A stretch of 64,000 bases of DNA from an uncultured Oscillospiraceae bacterium (GTDB lineage: Bacteria; Bacillota; Clostridia; Oscillospirales; Oscillospiraceae), in assembly GCA_910587645.1 (NCBI GenBank), contig CAJUNA010000041.1, positions 62,001 through 126,000 of the forward strand. The letters run 5' to 3'. Below are positions 15,775-24,409 of the stretch, in pieces. The translations under genes were made by a program, and so were the position numbers. The notes beneath the pieces were generated by a model that saw only the letters and a list, made by a program, of their open reading frames with translations, did no database searches and was not told where the DNA came from. Positions within the stretch are counted from its first letter, which is position 1; every line of letters begins with the position of its first letter.

Positions 15775-16482
15775 TTATGTCCCAGCAAAATAGTAGCCTA
15801 CGCCCCGGCGGGTCAGGATCAGGGAGGGGTTCGCGGGTTCGTCCTCAATCTTTTCGCGCAGGCGGCGGACGGTGACATCCACTGTGCGTACGTCATCGCC
15901 TACATAATCGTAATTCCATACCTGCTCCATCAAGTCCGTGCGGGAATAGACTTTTCCTGGATGGCCTGCCAGGAAGGTCAACAGCTCATACTCCCGCTGG
16001 GTCAGGTCTATGGGGGCGCCGTGCTTGCTGACTTGATAGCTCTCCAGGTCGATGGACAGGCCGCCGTAGGTGACGGCGGCGCTCCCGCTGCCAGGCACGG
16101 TTTGCTGCATGGCTGTGCGGCGGATGTTCGCCTTTACGCGAGCCATCAGCTCGCGCATGGAAAATGGCTTGGTGATATAATCGTCCGCGCCGATTTCCAG
16201 GCCCTCCACTTTGTCCGATTCCCCCTCCCGGGCGGTGAGGATGATGACCGGTACGCTGCTGCCCTCCGCGCGGAGGGCTTTGCACACATCAAAGCCGATC
16301 ATCTTTGGCAGCATTACGTCCAGCAAAATCAGGTCTGGATTCGCTTCCCGGGCCTTGGTAAGGCCCGCTTCGCCATCGTAGGCGGCCAAGACCGCGTAGC
16401 CTTCCTTTTCCAGGTTGAAACGGACGATATCTACAATGCTTTTCTCGTCCTCTACAATGAGGACGGTTTTTTTCTCTTCCAT
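15775..16482 (-). CDS. OmpR/PhoB-family response regulator (WalR/PhoP-like), orphan
   Basis: A 235-residue regulator. The receiver domain (1-120) has the acidic pair in VEDEK, phospho-acceptor Asp in LILLDVMLP, conserved Thr in ILTAR and Lys in ITKPF. The winged-helix domain (140-235) reads LTQREYELLTFLAGHPGKV and ends RRLREKIEDEP..TRRGVGYYF, close to WalR/YycF. No histidine kinase gene lies next to it: upstream is a Nudix gene and downstream the convergent rpmE. Its kinase must lie elsewhere, or it works alone. Confidence 0.88.
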   Translation of the reverse strand: MEEKKTVLIVEDEKSIVDIVRFNLEKEGYAVLAAYDGEAGLTKAREANPDLILLDVMLPKMIGFDVCKALRAEGSSVPVIILTAREGESDKVEGLEIGADDYITKPFSMRELMARVKANIRRTAMQQTVPGSGSAAVTYGGLSIDLESYQVSKHGAPIDLTQREYELLTFLAGHPGKVYSRTDLMEQVWNYDYVGDDVRTVDVTVRRLREKIEDEPANPSLILTRRGVGYYFAGT

Positions 16483-16513
16483 ATCTTCTCCTTCGTCGCG
16501 CCCCGGACGGGGG

Positions 16514-17050
16514 TTATAGGCCTAGAAGCAGTTTTCCTTTTAATACCACCGCTATGGTTTTCGCGTCCTTGATCTCGCCGGATACTACTTGCTCTACCAG
16601 TTGGCCGAAGGGGATCCGCTCCAGGTTTAGAAATTCATCTTTGTCCAGGTGGGTCTCGCCAAAGGTTAAATCCCGGGCCAAATACATCCGGATGATCTCG
16701 CCGCAGTAGCCGGGGGAGGGGTACAGTTCCCCTAGGGAACGAAATTCGCCTGCTGTTGCGCCGGTTTCCTCCGCTAGTTCCCGGATGGCCGCTTCCCGGG
16801 GGTCTTCGCCGTACTCCAGCTTCCCGGCGGGGACTTCGCGGACAACCTCTTTATAGGGATAGCGGAACTGGCTTACCAGCAGCGCGCGGTTTTCATCGTC
16901 CAATGCCAGTACGCATACCCCGCCGGGATGGTCTACTACTTCCCGGGTGGCGTCGCTGCCATCGGGAAGGCGAACCGTGTCGCGGCGGATATGCAGGATG
17001 CGGCCGTCAAAAATTTTTTCGCTGGACAGCGTTGTTTCAATCAGTTCCAT
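16514..17050 (-). CDS. ADP-ribose pyrophosphatase, Nudix family
   Basis: 178 residues, close to NudF/YqkG. It would hydrolyse ADP-ribose to AMP and ribose 5-phosphate. The Nudix box GKLEYGEDPREAAIRELAEE is canonical (GX5EX7REUXEE), and the downstream PSPGYCGEIIRMYLA segment fits the ADP-ribose group. GAAGGA precedes the ATG. Its start overlaps the end of the upstream SnoaL-like gene by 14 bases, so the two are probably co-translated; the response regulator gene follows after 31 bases. Confidence 0.9.
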   Translation of the reverse strand: MELIETTLSSEKIFDGRILHIRRDTVRLPDGSDATREVVDHPGGVCVLALDDENRALLVSQFRYPYKEVVREVPAGKLEYGEDPREAAIRELAEETGATAGEFRSLGELYPSPGYCGEIIRMYLARDLTFGETHLDKDEFLNLERIPFGQLVEQVVSGEIKDAKTIAVVLKGKLLLGL

Positions 17051-17459
17051 CGTTGCTTCCTTCTTTCACTTGTATTAGGCTTGGCCCGCCGCTGCCGCTT
17101 CCGGGGGGCAGGGGAAAGCCGTTCTGCTTCAGGAAGGAAAGCTTGTCCCAGTAGCCCCGCTGGAATAGGATTTTGCCGTTTACTACATGGAAAAAGCCGC
17201 AGCCCCGCAGGCCGGCCGGGTCGCGCCATTCCAAAACCGCCCATTGCCCGTCTTCTAATATGTTCTCGACAATGCAGACCATTTTTGCCCCGGAAAATTC
17301 GTCCAGGAACATTTGCCGGATTGCCGCCGCGCCCTCAACGGGGGCGTTGGCCACTTGATGGTTTACCGCGGTGTCGTGGTATAGGGCGGCCAGCTTCTCC
17401 GCATCGCCTTGGTTGAAAGCATCCACCCATACATTGACTACTTCTTTTGGACGCAGCAT
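17037..17459 (-). CDS. SnoaL-like / NTF2-fold protein
   Basis: 140 residues. The chosen ATG has a strong AAGGAGG site. The fold is indicated by VVNVWVDAFNQGDAEKLAALYHDTAVNHQV at the N-terminus and repeated beta strands ending FFHVVNGKILFQRGYWDKLSF, as in SnoaL-type cyclases and small ketosteroid-isomerase-like proteins. Such proteins have many roles, so no reaction is assigned. It overlaps the ADP-ribose pyrophosphatase gene. Confidence 0.7.
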   Translation of the reverse strand: MLRPKEVVNVWVDAFNQGDAEKLAALYHDTAVNHQVANAPVEGAAAIRQMFLDEFSGAKMVCIVENILEDGQWAVLEWRDPAGLRGCGFFHVVNGKILFQRGYWDKLSFLKQNGFPLPPGSGSGGPSLIQVKEGSNDGTD

Positions 17460-17759
17460 TGCGACAACCTCCTTTTGGTTTCCCGGACGCCCTGGTATGG
17501 GCAGAAACCGAGTTTTTATTAGTATACCATGATTTGGACGGAAATTCCACAGGAATTTCTGTTTGGGCTGCACAGAACCGTATATTTTGAGGGGGCTTTC
17601 GGTAAAATGGGCGGTCTTTGCTTCTTCTAAAATAGCATAAAATAGCGGTAATGGCAAGTGGAACCGTATGGCCTGGCCGGAGCGCCGGAGGGCGCGGGGC
17701 CTTCCCAGGCATAATCTTCCTTTTGCCGGCATACACTAGTGCCAAAAGGGGGGAGCGGA
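17460..17759. other. Divergent intergenic region
   Basis: About 300 bases between the divergent SnoaL-like and M23 peptidase genes. On the minus strand a TATACTAAT sequence near 17520 could be the -10 box for the SnoaL operon. Otherwise I see no RNA gene or ORF with a ribosome site. Confidence 0.4.
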
Positions 17760-18812
17760 TTGTCAAATATAAGCAATGCCAGACGCAGGGCGCAGATGCA
17801 GCGGGCGAGGAGCCGGCGGAAGGGCGGAGCTGGTGGAAATGAAAATGCCGCGCTTATCAGGTTGGCGTTCTGCGGCGTTATTTTTGTACTGCTGGTGGCG
17901 GCCAAACTGCTGTTTCCGGAAGCGGTGGGGCGGCTGGCGCTCTCTGCCAGGCAGATTATTGGGCGGGACGCCGATTTCCAGGAAGCTTTTGCCGCGATGG
18001 GCAGGGCCGTGAGCGGGGAACAGGCCGTGAGCGATTCCCTCCAGGATGCGTATACCGCTGTGTTCAATCCATCGCCGCAGTTGGAGGAGGAAACGGAGGA
18101 GGAGCCGGAGGCCTTGGATGGGGAACCGGCGCCTGGGGCGCAGGCGGAGGACGGGGAGGCGGCTGGGAACGCCGGGCTTCCAGCTTCGGGGGCTAAGCTG
18201 CTGCGGTATCCTGCCCTGGAGCTGCCGGAGCCGGATAAGGCGGTGATGCGGGAATTGCTGATCTCACCAGAAAAGGGTTCGGCGGATAGGCCTGCGGGGG
18301 ACGGGGACGCGGCCCTCCCGCAGGCGGACGCGCCGGAGGACGATACCGCCGTGGTGGAAGCTTCCTGGCTTTACACGATGGCCGCTATGCCGGAAAATGC
18401 CAGCTTGGAGCAGCGGAACTTGGGTTTTTCCCACTGTACGCCGGTTTCCGGGCATTTGACCTCCACCTTCGGATGGCGGGAGCATCCTGTGGAGGGGGGA
18501 AATAAATTCCACTACGGCGTGGACCTGGCGGCGGAGACGGGGACGGATGTGCTGGCCTTCGCTGACGGCGAGGTATACGCATCCGGGGAGAGCAGTACGC
18601 TGGGGAATTACATTATGCTCCAGCATCAGGGGGGGTACATGACGCTGTACGCCCATTGCAGCCGTATTACCGCTGCCGGAGGCAGTGTGAAAATGGGTGA
18701 TAAAATCGCGGAGGTGGGGGACACCGGTCTTGTCACCGGCCCCCACCTCCACTTTGAACTGCATGAGGGAGAACTGTATTTAAACCCAATCTACTATGTG
18801 GCGGTGGGGTAA
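17760..18812 (+). CDS. M23 (LytM) metallopeptidase-like protein, probable SpoIVFA counterpart
   Basis: About 350 residues. A short basic N-terminus (NARRRAQMQRARSRRKG) leads to one membrane segment near residues 33-55. A ~190-residue acidic Pro/Ala/Glu-rich linker follows. The C-terminal LytM domain starts STFGWREHP and has FHYGVD, TLYAHC and PHLHFEL, so the zinc ligands look complete. The next gene is an M50 site-2 protease that overlaps it by 17 bases. This pairing matches spoIVFA-spoIVFB, whose products control pro-sigma-K processing. I prefer a TTG start with GGGGGGAG upstream; a GTG 21 bases earlier has no ribosome site. Confidence 0.7.
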   Translation: MSNISNARRRAQMQRARSRRKGGAGGNENAALIRLAFCGVIFVLLVAAKLLFPEAVGRLALSARQIIGRDADFQEAFAAMGRAVSGEQAVSDSLQDAYTAVFNPSPQLEEETEEEPEALDGEPAPGAQAEDGEAAGNAGLPASGAKLLRYPALELPEPDKAVMRELLISPEKGSADRPAGDGDAALPQADAPEDDTAVVEASWLYTMAAMPENASLEQRNLGFSHCTPVSGHLTSTFGWREHPVEGGNKFHYGVDLAAETGTDVLAFADGEVYASGESSTLGNYIMLQHQGGYMTLYAHCSRITAAGGSVKMGDKIAEVGDTGLVTGPHLHFELHEGELYLNPIYYVAVG

Positions 18813-19422
18813 ATTTGAATTGGGATGGGGATTCGGGGCGCTCATTGCCGTGGCGGCGCTGGCGGGGGCGGGGCCGGTGCTGCCGCTGGTGCTGCTGTCG
18901 GCGGCTTGCCATGAGATGGGGCACCTGGCCGCGCTGCGGCTGGCGGGCGCACGGGTGACCCAGTTCCGGCTGAACGCATTCGGCGCGGAAATCCAGGCGG
19001 ATACCCGGTATTTGTCCTATCCCCGGGAAATTTTATGCACATTGGCGGGGCCGGCAGTGAATCTGCTGCTGGCGCTGGTTTTCGCCAGGGGCGTGGGGAA
19101 TTTTACGGCGGCGGGGGCCAATTTGCTGCTGGGGACATTCAACCTCCTGCCAGTCCCGGCCTTGGACGGAGGGAGGGCGCTGCACTTGCTGGTGAGCTGG
19201 ATGCTGGATCCTATGGCGGCGGACCAGGCCTGCCGGTGGATTGGGATGGGATGCGCGCTGGCGCTCACAGGGGCGGCGTTGGTCTTGACGGTGCGGTATC
19301 AGGCGGGGCTGTTTTTGCTGCTGGGGGCCGCCGGGACACTGGCGCCGCAGCTGCCCCTCAGGTTTCCCGGGAAATCCGGGGTGCGGGGTCTAAGGAGACA
19401 GCGGCGGACAGTTGGCGGTTGA
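18796..19422 (+). CDS. M50 site-2 protease, probable SpoIVFB-like
   Basis: A 208-residue multi-pass membrane metalloprotease. The zinc motif HEMGH lies in the second hydrophobic segment (LLSAACHEMGHLAALRLAG), and the third ligand motif is NLLPVPALDGGRALHLL in a later one. Family members cut within the membrane; SpoIVFB activates sigma-K in the mother cell. The gene overlaps the M23 gene by 17 bases, implying a complex as in B. subtilis. Its 3' end overlaps convergently with larE by 65 bases, so the basic C-terminal tail is antisense to the end of larE. Confidence 0.78.
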   Translation: MWRWGKFELGWGFGALIAVAALAGAGPVLPLVLLSAACHEMGHLAALRLAGARVTQFRLNAFGAEIQADTRYLSYPREILCTLAGPAVNLLLALVFARGVGNFTAAGANLLLGTFNLLPVPALDGGRALHLLVSWMLDPMAADQACRWIGMGCALALTGAALVLTVRYQAGLFLLLGAAGTLAPQLPLRFPGKSGVRGLRRQRRTVGG

Positions 19423-20107
19423 TTTCCGGGAGGAGACGTTGGGCCAGGGCCGTTTGCTCCGCCCGGACTTGCAGCAGGAAGCCGTCTTCGCGCATGCGGA
19501 GTCGGAAGTCGGAGAAGCCGAGACGCATCAGGCGTTTTTCACCCTCCGCCACCTGGGCTAAGGCGTCCAAGGTGATTTTTGTCCCGCTGGGGACGCGGGT
19601 GGCGAGACAGGCGTAGGAGGGCTTGTCCCATACGGGAAGCCCCGCTTCCCGGGCCATGCGGCGGACGGAAGCCTTGTCTATGCCGCACTCGCGCAGGGGG
19701 GAGCGAACCCCCAATTCCGCCAGCGCGCGCATTCCTGGACGGTCGGACGCGTCGTCAGACGCGTTGCAGCCATCTAAAACCAGGGGGAAGCCGTCCGCCT
19801 TTGCCGCCGCCAAAAGCCGGGAGAACAGGGCGCGTTTACAGTGGTAGCAGCGGTCCGGCGGGTTGGCGGATACGGCGGGGACGGACAGGATGTCAAATGC
19901 CAGGACCGTCAGGGGGACGCCAAGCTGTTGGACGGTGTTTCGGGCGTCTTCCAGCTCGAAGTCCGGTTGGAAGGGTGTTTTGACGAAATAGGCCGCGGTG
20001 CGGCTCCCATAGGAGACGGCGGCGTGGAGCAGCACTGCGGAATCCACGCCGCCGGAAAACGCTACCGCGCAGGCCGGATTTTTCAGAAAGAAATCTTGCA
20101 GATACAT
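19358..20107 (-). CDS. larE: ATP-dependent sulfur transferase LarE-like, PP-loop family
   Basis: 249 residues. LarE donates sulfur to the pincer nucleotide that becomes the nickel cofactor of lactate racemase. The PP-loop ATP-binding motif is FSGGVDSAVL near residue 18. DRCYHCKRALF and KPSYACLATRVPSGT carry cysteines; the latter matches the sacrificial-cysteine region of LarE. No larA, larB or larC gene is in the window, so its real role here is open. AAGGAGG precedes the ATG. The 3' end overlaps the convergent M50 gene. Confidence 0.85.
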   Translation of the reverse strand: MYLQDFFLKNPACAVAFSGGVDSAVLLHAAVSYGSRTAAYFVKTPFQPDFELEDARNTVQQLGVPLTVLAFDILSVPAVSANPPDRCYHCKRALFSRLLAAAKADGFPLVLDGCNASDDASDRPGMRALAELGVRSPLRECGIDKASVRRMAREAGLPVWDKPSYACLATRVPSGTKITLDALAQVAEGEKRLMRLGFSDFRLRMREDGFLLQVRAEQTALAQRLLPEINRQLSAAVSLDPAPRISRET

Positions 20108-20164
20108 GGCGGTTCCTCCTTGGTAATATGCCAGGCCCCCACGCCGCCCCTGCGGGGCGGCGTT

Positions 20165-20995
20165 TCACTTTCCTTCGATTAAATGGAGCGCCGCACCAAT
20201 GGATGTGGCGTGGGTGGCGTTGTCCGGGATCATGAACTGGATCCCGTGGAGCCGGGTGAACAGGTCGAAGCAGTCCCGCGCCTGGGGGAGGTTGGACATG
20301 AATCCCGTCAGGACCGCCGTCCCGCAGCTACAATACCGGCAGGCCATCACTGCCGTGGTGCCGATGGATTGCAGCACCATATTGATGACGCCGGCAGCAA
20401 AGTCCCCGGGGGCCGCGTCATCAGATACGTTGCCAAAATTTGCCGCGGTAATGTCCAGGGGCAGGGAGGGGTGGTTGTTGCGGGTCAGGTCGCCTACAGT
20501 GAGGTCCGTTTGGTTGACATCGCCCTCGGTGGCAAGCTTGACAATCTGCTGGTACTTCCGGGTGCCGCACAGCCGGGAGCACAGCCCCGCCAGGGTCCCG
20601 CCCCCAACGCCGGAGCCGCATAAATGGGACACGGGCTTCCCGCGCTCCGCCCAGATGAAGGCGGTGCCGGTGCCCATGCTGACCACTACGGCCCGTTCCT
20701 GGCCGCTGAGGGCCAGGCCGCCTACACCAACGGCGGTAAACTCCTCCACCTTCTCGGTGGGGATGCCGTAAATATCCTGATCCACGTAGGACGCGCCTAC
20801 CCCCGTCAGGGCAATGCGGGATACGTCCTCAAGCTGGAGGTGGTTGGTAAAAAGGAAATTCCCCATAGCGCCGTATAGGGACGTAATAGGGTCCTGGGCT
20901 TGTACCCGGTGCATGGCGATGGTGCTTCCATCGGAGCGCAGCCCCACAATCTTCGTGGTGGAGCCGCCGATATCAATTCCTAAGATGATAGGCAT
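20165..20995 (-). CDS. coaW: Type II pantothenate kinase
   Basis: Phosphorylates pantothenate, the first step of coenzyme A synthesis, in the CoaW group of the acetate/sugar kinase fold. 276 residues is typical. The phosphate-1 loop is GIDIGGSTTKIVG, the middle contains VSMGTGTAF and GSGVGGGTLAGL, and ANFGNVSDDA is the CoaW-specific segment. GGGAGG precedes the ATG. A GC-rich hairpin separates it from larE downstream, so co-transcription is possible but not certain. Confidence 0.93.
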   Translation of the reverse strand: MPIILGIDIGGSTTKIVGLRSDGSTIAMHRVQAQDPITSLYGAMGNFLFTNHLQLEDVSRIALTGVGASYVDQDIYGIPTEKVEEFTAVGVGGLALSGQERAVVVSMGTGTAFIWAERGKPVSHLCGSGVGGGTLAGLCSRLCGTRKYQQIVKLATEGDVNQTDLTVGDLTRNNHPSLPLDITAANFGNVSDDAAPGDFAAGVINMVLQSIGTTAVMACRYCSCGTAVLTGFMSNLPQARDCFDLFTRLHGIQFMIPDNATHATSIGAALHLIEGK

Positions 20996-21092
20996 GGCTT
21001 GGTGCCTCCCGGCGTTTTCGTCCTGCGGCGGCCTGTGGGGCCGTCCGGCTTACTTATCTTAAAAGAAACGGAAGGAATTGTCAATTCTATCG

Positions 21093-21121
21093 TTGCAAAT
21101 CGAGGAAAAAAGATATACTAT
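21093..21121 (+). promoter_or_regulatory. Probable promoter of pncB
   Basis: TTGCAA, 17-bp spacer, TACTAT (or TATACT with 15 bp), within TATACTATAT. It lies between the divergent coaW and pncB genes. Confidence 0.5.
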
Positions 21122-21182
21122 ATAGAGGACGGGCGGCCTGTCCGCCCGTATATTACGAAAAGAAACCAAGGAGCGTACTGCT

Positions 21183-22631
21183 ATGGAACGCAAGGAACGC
21201 CTTAATCTGTCCATGCTGTTTGACTTTTATGAGATGACAATGGCCAACGGCTATTTCCGAAAAGGGATGCAGGACCGGATTACCTACTTTGACGTGTTTT
21301 TCCGCCGGGTGCCTGACAAGGGGGGCTTTGCCATCGCCGCCGGGCTGGAGCAGCTCGTTGACTACATCAAAGATCTCCATTTTGACGAGGATGATATCGC
21401 CTACCTCCGGAGCAAGAACCTGTTCCAGGAGGATTTCCTGGAGTATCTGCGCCGCTTCCGTTTTACCGGCGATATCTGGGCCGTGCCGGAGGGGACGCCG
21501 GTGTTCCCGGGTGAGCCGCTGGTTACTGTCCGCGCCCCCGCTTTCCAGGCGCAGCTTATTGAGACTTACGCCCTGCTGTCTGTCAACCACCAGAGTCTCA
21601 TCGCAACGAAGGCCAACCGGGTGGTCCGGGCCGCCCAGGGGCGGACGGTGCTGGAATTTGGCTCCCGCCGCGCCCAGGGGAACGATGGGGCGATTACCGG
21701 CGCCCGGGCCGCATACATCGGCGGCGTCCACGGCACCGCCTGCGCCATCAGTGACCAGCTCTACGGCGTACCCGCCGCCGGAACGATGGCCCACTCCTGG
21801 GTGCAGATGTTCGACAGCCAGTATGAGGCGTTTAAGACATACTGTGAGATTTATCCGACCAACGCCGTGCTGCTGGTGGATACGTATAACACGCTCAAAA
21901 GCGGCGTGCCTGACGCGATCCGGGCTTTCAACGAGGTGCTCAAGCCTTTAGGCATCACCAAGTGCGGCATCCGGCTGGATTCCGGGGACATCGCCTACCT
22001 CACCAAGGAAGCAAGGAAGATGCTGGACGCGGCGGGGTGGCAGAGCTGCACCATCTCTGCGTCCAACTCCCTGGATGAGGAGCTGATCCGGGATTTGCTG
22101 CTGCAAGGGGCTAAAATCGACTGCTTCGGCGTGGGCGAGCGGATGATTACCGCCCGCAGCGAGCCGGTCTTCGGCGGGGTGTACAAGCTGGTAGCCGTGG
22201 AGGACGAGGCGGGGACGATTACGCCGAAAATCAAAATCAGCGAGAATGTGGCGAAAATTACCACCCCCCACTATAAGAAGCTTTTCCGGTTCTATGGAAA
22301 TGATACCGGAAAGGCGATTGCCGACTACCTCACCGTCTACGATGAGTCCGTGGACGACAGCAGGCCGCTGGTGATCTTCGACCCGGACGCCACCTGGAAG
22401 AAGAAGGAGGTCTATGACTTCACCGCCAAGGAATTGCAGGTCCAGGTGTTCCAAAACGGGGAACTGGTCTATGACCTGCCCACCCTGCCGGAAATCCGGA
22501 AGTACTGCCTGGAACAGGTGGATACGCTATGGGAGGAAGTGAAACGGTTTGACAACCCCCACAAGTACTATGTGGACCTGTCCCAGAAGCTATGGGATGT
22601 GAAGCACGGCCTGTTGGAGAAAAACGGATAG
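21183..22631 (+). CDS. pncB: Nicotinate phosphoribosyltransferase
   Basis: Joins nicotinate to PRPP in the NAD salvage pathway. The 482 residues include the N-terminal LSMLFDFYEMTMANGYF, the catalytic region EFGSRRAQGNDGAITGARAAY and the phosphate-binding strand IRLDSGDIAYL with a later SNSLDEELI. The length fits the longer Firmicutes form. AAGGAG precedes the ATG. It starts a run of plus-strand genes (Sel1-like ORF, cls, cobO) that may form one transcript. Confidence 0.96.
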   Translation: MERKERLNLSMLFDFYEMTMANGYFRKGMQDRITYFDVFFRRVPDKGGFAIAAGLEQLVDYIKDLHFDEDDIAYLRSKNLFQEDFLEYLRRFRFTGDIWAVPEGTPVFPGEPLVTVRAPAFQAQLIETYALLSVNHQSLIATKANRVVRAAQGRTVLEFGSRRAQGNDGAITGARAAYIGGVHGTACAISDQLYGVPAAGTMAHSWVQMFDSQYEAFKTYCEIYPTNAVLLVDTYNTLKSGVPDAIRAFNEVLKPLGITKCGIRLDSGDIAYLTKEARKMLDAAGWQSCTISASNSLDEELIRDLLLQGAKIDCFGVGERMITARSEPVFGGVYKLVAVEDEAGTITPKIKISENVAKITTPHYKKLFRFYGNDTGKAIADYLTVYDESVDDSRPLVIFDPDATWKKKEVYDFTAKELQVQVFQNGELVYDLPTLPEIRKYCLEQVDTLWEEVKRFDNPHKYYVDLSQKLWDVKHGLLEKNG

Positions 22632-22643
22632 GGGAAAGGGTCT

Positions 22644-22814
22644 ATGGCGGAGCAGGGCTATCCGCTGGCGGAATGCCAGATTGGTTATTTCTGTCTGGAA
22701 GGGCTGGGCGTGGAGAAAAATGCCGCCCAGGCGGTGCGCTGGTTCCAGGAGCCCGCCCTTCAAGGCCATGGCCTGGCAATAGAGAAGTGCCGGGCGTTGG
22801 GTGTCAGCCTATAA
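22644..22814 (+). CDS. Short Sel1-repeat-like protein (56 residues)
   Basis: An ORF below usual length cut-offs, lying between pncB and the cardiolipin synthase gene. The peptide reads like one and a half Sel1 repeats: LAECQIGYFCLEGLGVEKN then AAQAVRWFQEPALQGHGLAI, with the spacing of Ala, Gly and Tyr/Trp seen in Sel1 (tetratricopeptide-like) units. GGGAAAGG lies upstream. It could be a real small adaptor, or the surviving fragment of a longer Sel1-repeat gene. Confidence 0.6.
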   Translation: MAEQGYPLAECQIGYFCLEGLGVEKNAAQAVRWFQEPALQGHGLAIEKCRALGVSL

Positions 22815-22846
22815 GCACGCATAAAAGATAAAGAAAGGAGCCGCCC

Positions 22847-24400
22847 GTGAAAAAGCATCAAGTGAAACAGACCACTGAACGCCGCATATCCGCTTCCCTG
22901 CGGATTGCGCTGGTGCTGCTTCTGCTGGTCCTGAATATTGCTTCGGTGGTGATATTGACCTATTTCCTGCAATCCCACGCGTTTATCTTTTTCGCTATCT
23001 TGGAACTTATCGCTATCGGCGTGGCGGTTAACATCCAGTCCAGAACGTCCAGCGGCAGCTATAAGCTGGCCTGGACGCTGCTGGTAGTGGCGCTGCCGGT
23101 GGGCGGGATGGTGCTGTACGTCCTGTGGGGCGGCAACGTCCAGAGCAAAAAGCTGAACCTCCTGCCCCTGCCGCCGCCGGGGAACCGGCAGATGGATCAG
23201 CGGCAGTCTGCCTCTGACCTGGAAAAGCTGGGGAAGGTGCTGCCGAACTGGCAGAGGGCTGCCCGGCTGCTGGCCCGGCGGGGGTTCCTGCTGTTCCGGA
23301 ACACGGACGCTGTGTATTTCCCCACAGGCAAGGCGTTTTTTGACGATGCCATTGATAAGATGGCCCGTGCGGAGCGGTTTATCTTCCTGGAGTATTTCAT
23401 CCTGGCAGAGGGAAAGCTGTGGGACAGGATACTGGCTGTTTTAATCGAAAGGGCCAGGCATGGGGTGGAAATCAAGATCATTTTCGATGACTTTGGCAAT
23501 ATCACCCGGATGCGCAATGAAACCATTGAGACCATGCGGAGCGAGGGCATAGAGGTGTGCGTGTTCAATCCCGTCCACCAGTATGTCAACCGGCTCTACT
23601 TCAATTACAGGGACCACCGGAAAATCCTGTGCGTGGATGGGCAGTACGCCTACACCGGCGGGGTCAATGTGGCGGACGAATATGTAGGGGAGCTGATCCG
23701 CTTCGGTGAGTGGAAGGATGGGGGCGTACTGCTAGACGGCCCCGGGGCCTGGGGATTGACCTCCCAATTCCTCCATATGTGGGAGATGCTGGGGGAACGG
23801 GTTCACCGGGAACACGACTATTACCGTCCCCATGAGGAACGGGAAACCTCCGGCTATTGCCAGCCCTTTAACGATGGGCCTATGAATAACCCGGACAACC
23901 CCGCCGAGGATATGTACCTTCAGTGCATTTCCAACGCCCACCGCTATTTATGGGTCACCACGCCCTATTTCGCCGTGGAGGACGCTATGGTCCGGGCGCT
24001 GTGCATGGCGGCGGACAGCGGGGTGGATGTGCGCATCCTGCTGCCGGGCATCCCGGATCACAAGTATACGCAGATCGTGGCAGGGTCATACTATGAGCGG
24101 CTTTTAAGGCATGGGGTGAAAATCTTTGAGTTTACGCCGGGGTTCCTCCATACAAAAAGCCTGGTGGCCGACGGGGAAGCCGCCCTGCTGGGCACGATCA
24201 ATATGGACTACCGCAGTTTTCAGCTCCACTATGAATGCGGCGTGGCCTTATACGGCGCGCCGGTGATTGGGACGCTGGAAAGGGATATGCGGGAGATTAT
24301 GGAACGTAGCAGGGCCGTGGATGCGAAGGAATGGGGGAAGCGGCCTTGGTTTAGAAAAATGCTGGAGAAGGTACTGCGTATTTTCTCTATTTGGATGTAG
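22847..24400 (+). CDS. cls: Cardiolipin synthase
   Basis: Makes cardiolipin from two phosphatidylglycerols at the membrane. 517 residues. Two N-terminal membrane helices (about 18-65) and a third hydrophobic stretch (75-95) form the PLDc_N region. Two phospholipase D motifs follow: YRDHRKILCVDGQYAYTGG (about 255) and GFLHTKSLVADGEAALLGT (about 430), both with intact His-Lys-Asp. AAGGAG lies before the ATG. The cobO start follows the stop codon by nine bases. Confidence 0.95.
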   Translation: MKKHQVKQTTERRISASLRIALVLLLLVLNIASVVILTYFLQSHAFIFFAILELIAIGVAVNIQSRTSSGSYKLAWTLLVVALPVGGMVLYVLWGGNVQSKKLNLLPLPPPGNRQMDQRQSASDLEKLGKVLPNWQRAARLLARRGFLLFRNTDAVYFPTGKAFFDDAIDKMARAERFIFLEYFILAEGKLWDRILAVLIERARHGVEIKIIFDDFGNITRMRNETIETMRSEGIEVCVFNPVHQYVNRLYFNYRDHRKILCVDGQYAYTGGVNVADEYVGELIRFGEWKDGGVLLDGPGAWGLTSQFLHMWEMLGERVHREHDYYRPHEERETSGYCQPFNDGPMNNPDNPAEDMYLQCISNAHRYLWVTTPYFAVEDAMVRALCMAADSGVDVRILLPGIPDHKYTQIVAGSYYERLLRHGVKIFEFTPGFLHTKSLVADGEAALLGTINMDYRSFQLHYECGVALYGAPVIGTLERDMREIMERSRAVDAKEWGKRPWFRKMLEKVLRIFSIWM

Positions 24401-24409
24401 GAGGGGCGT

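Noticed and set aside
20141..20163. GC-rich hairpin ACGCCGCCCC / GGGGCGGCGT between coaW and larE
   Set aside because: On the strand of both genes it has no U-run, so I do not call it a terminator. It may only be a spacer hairpin.
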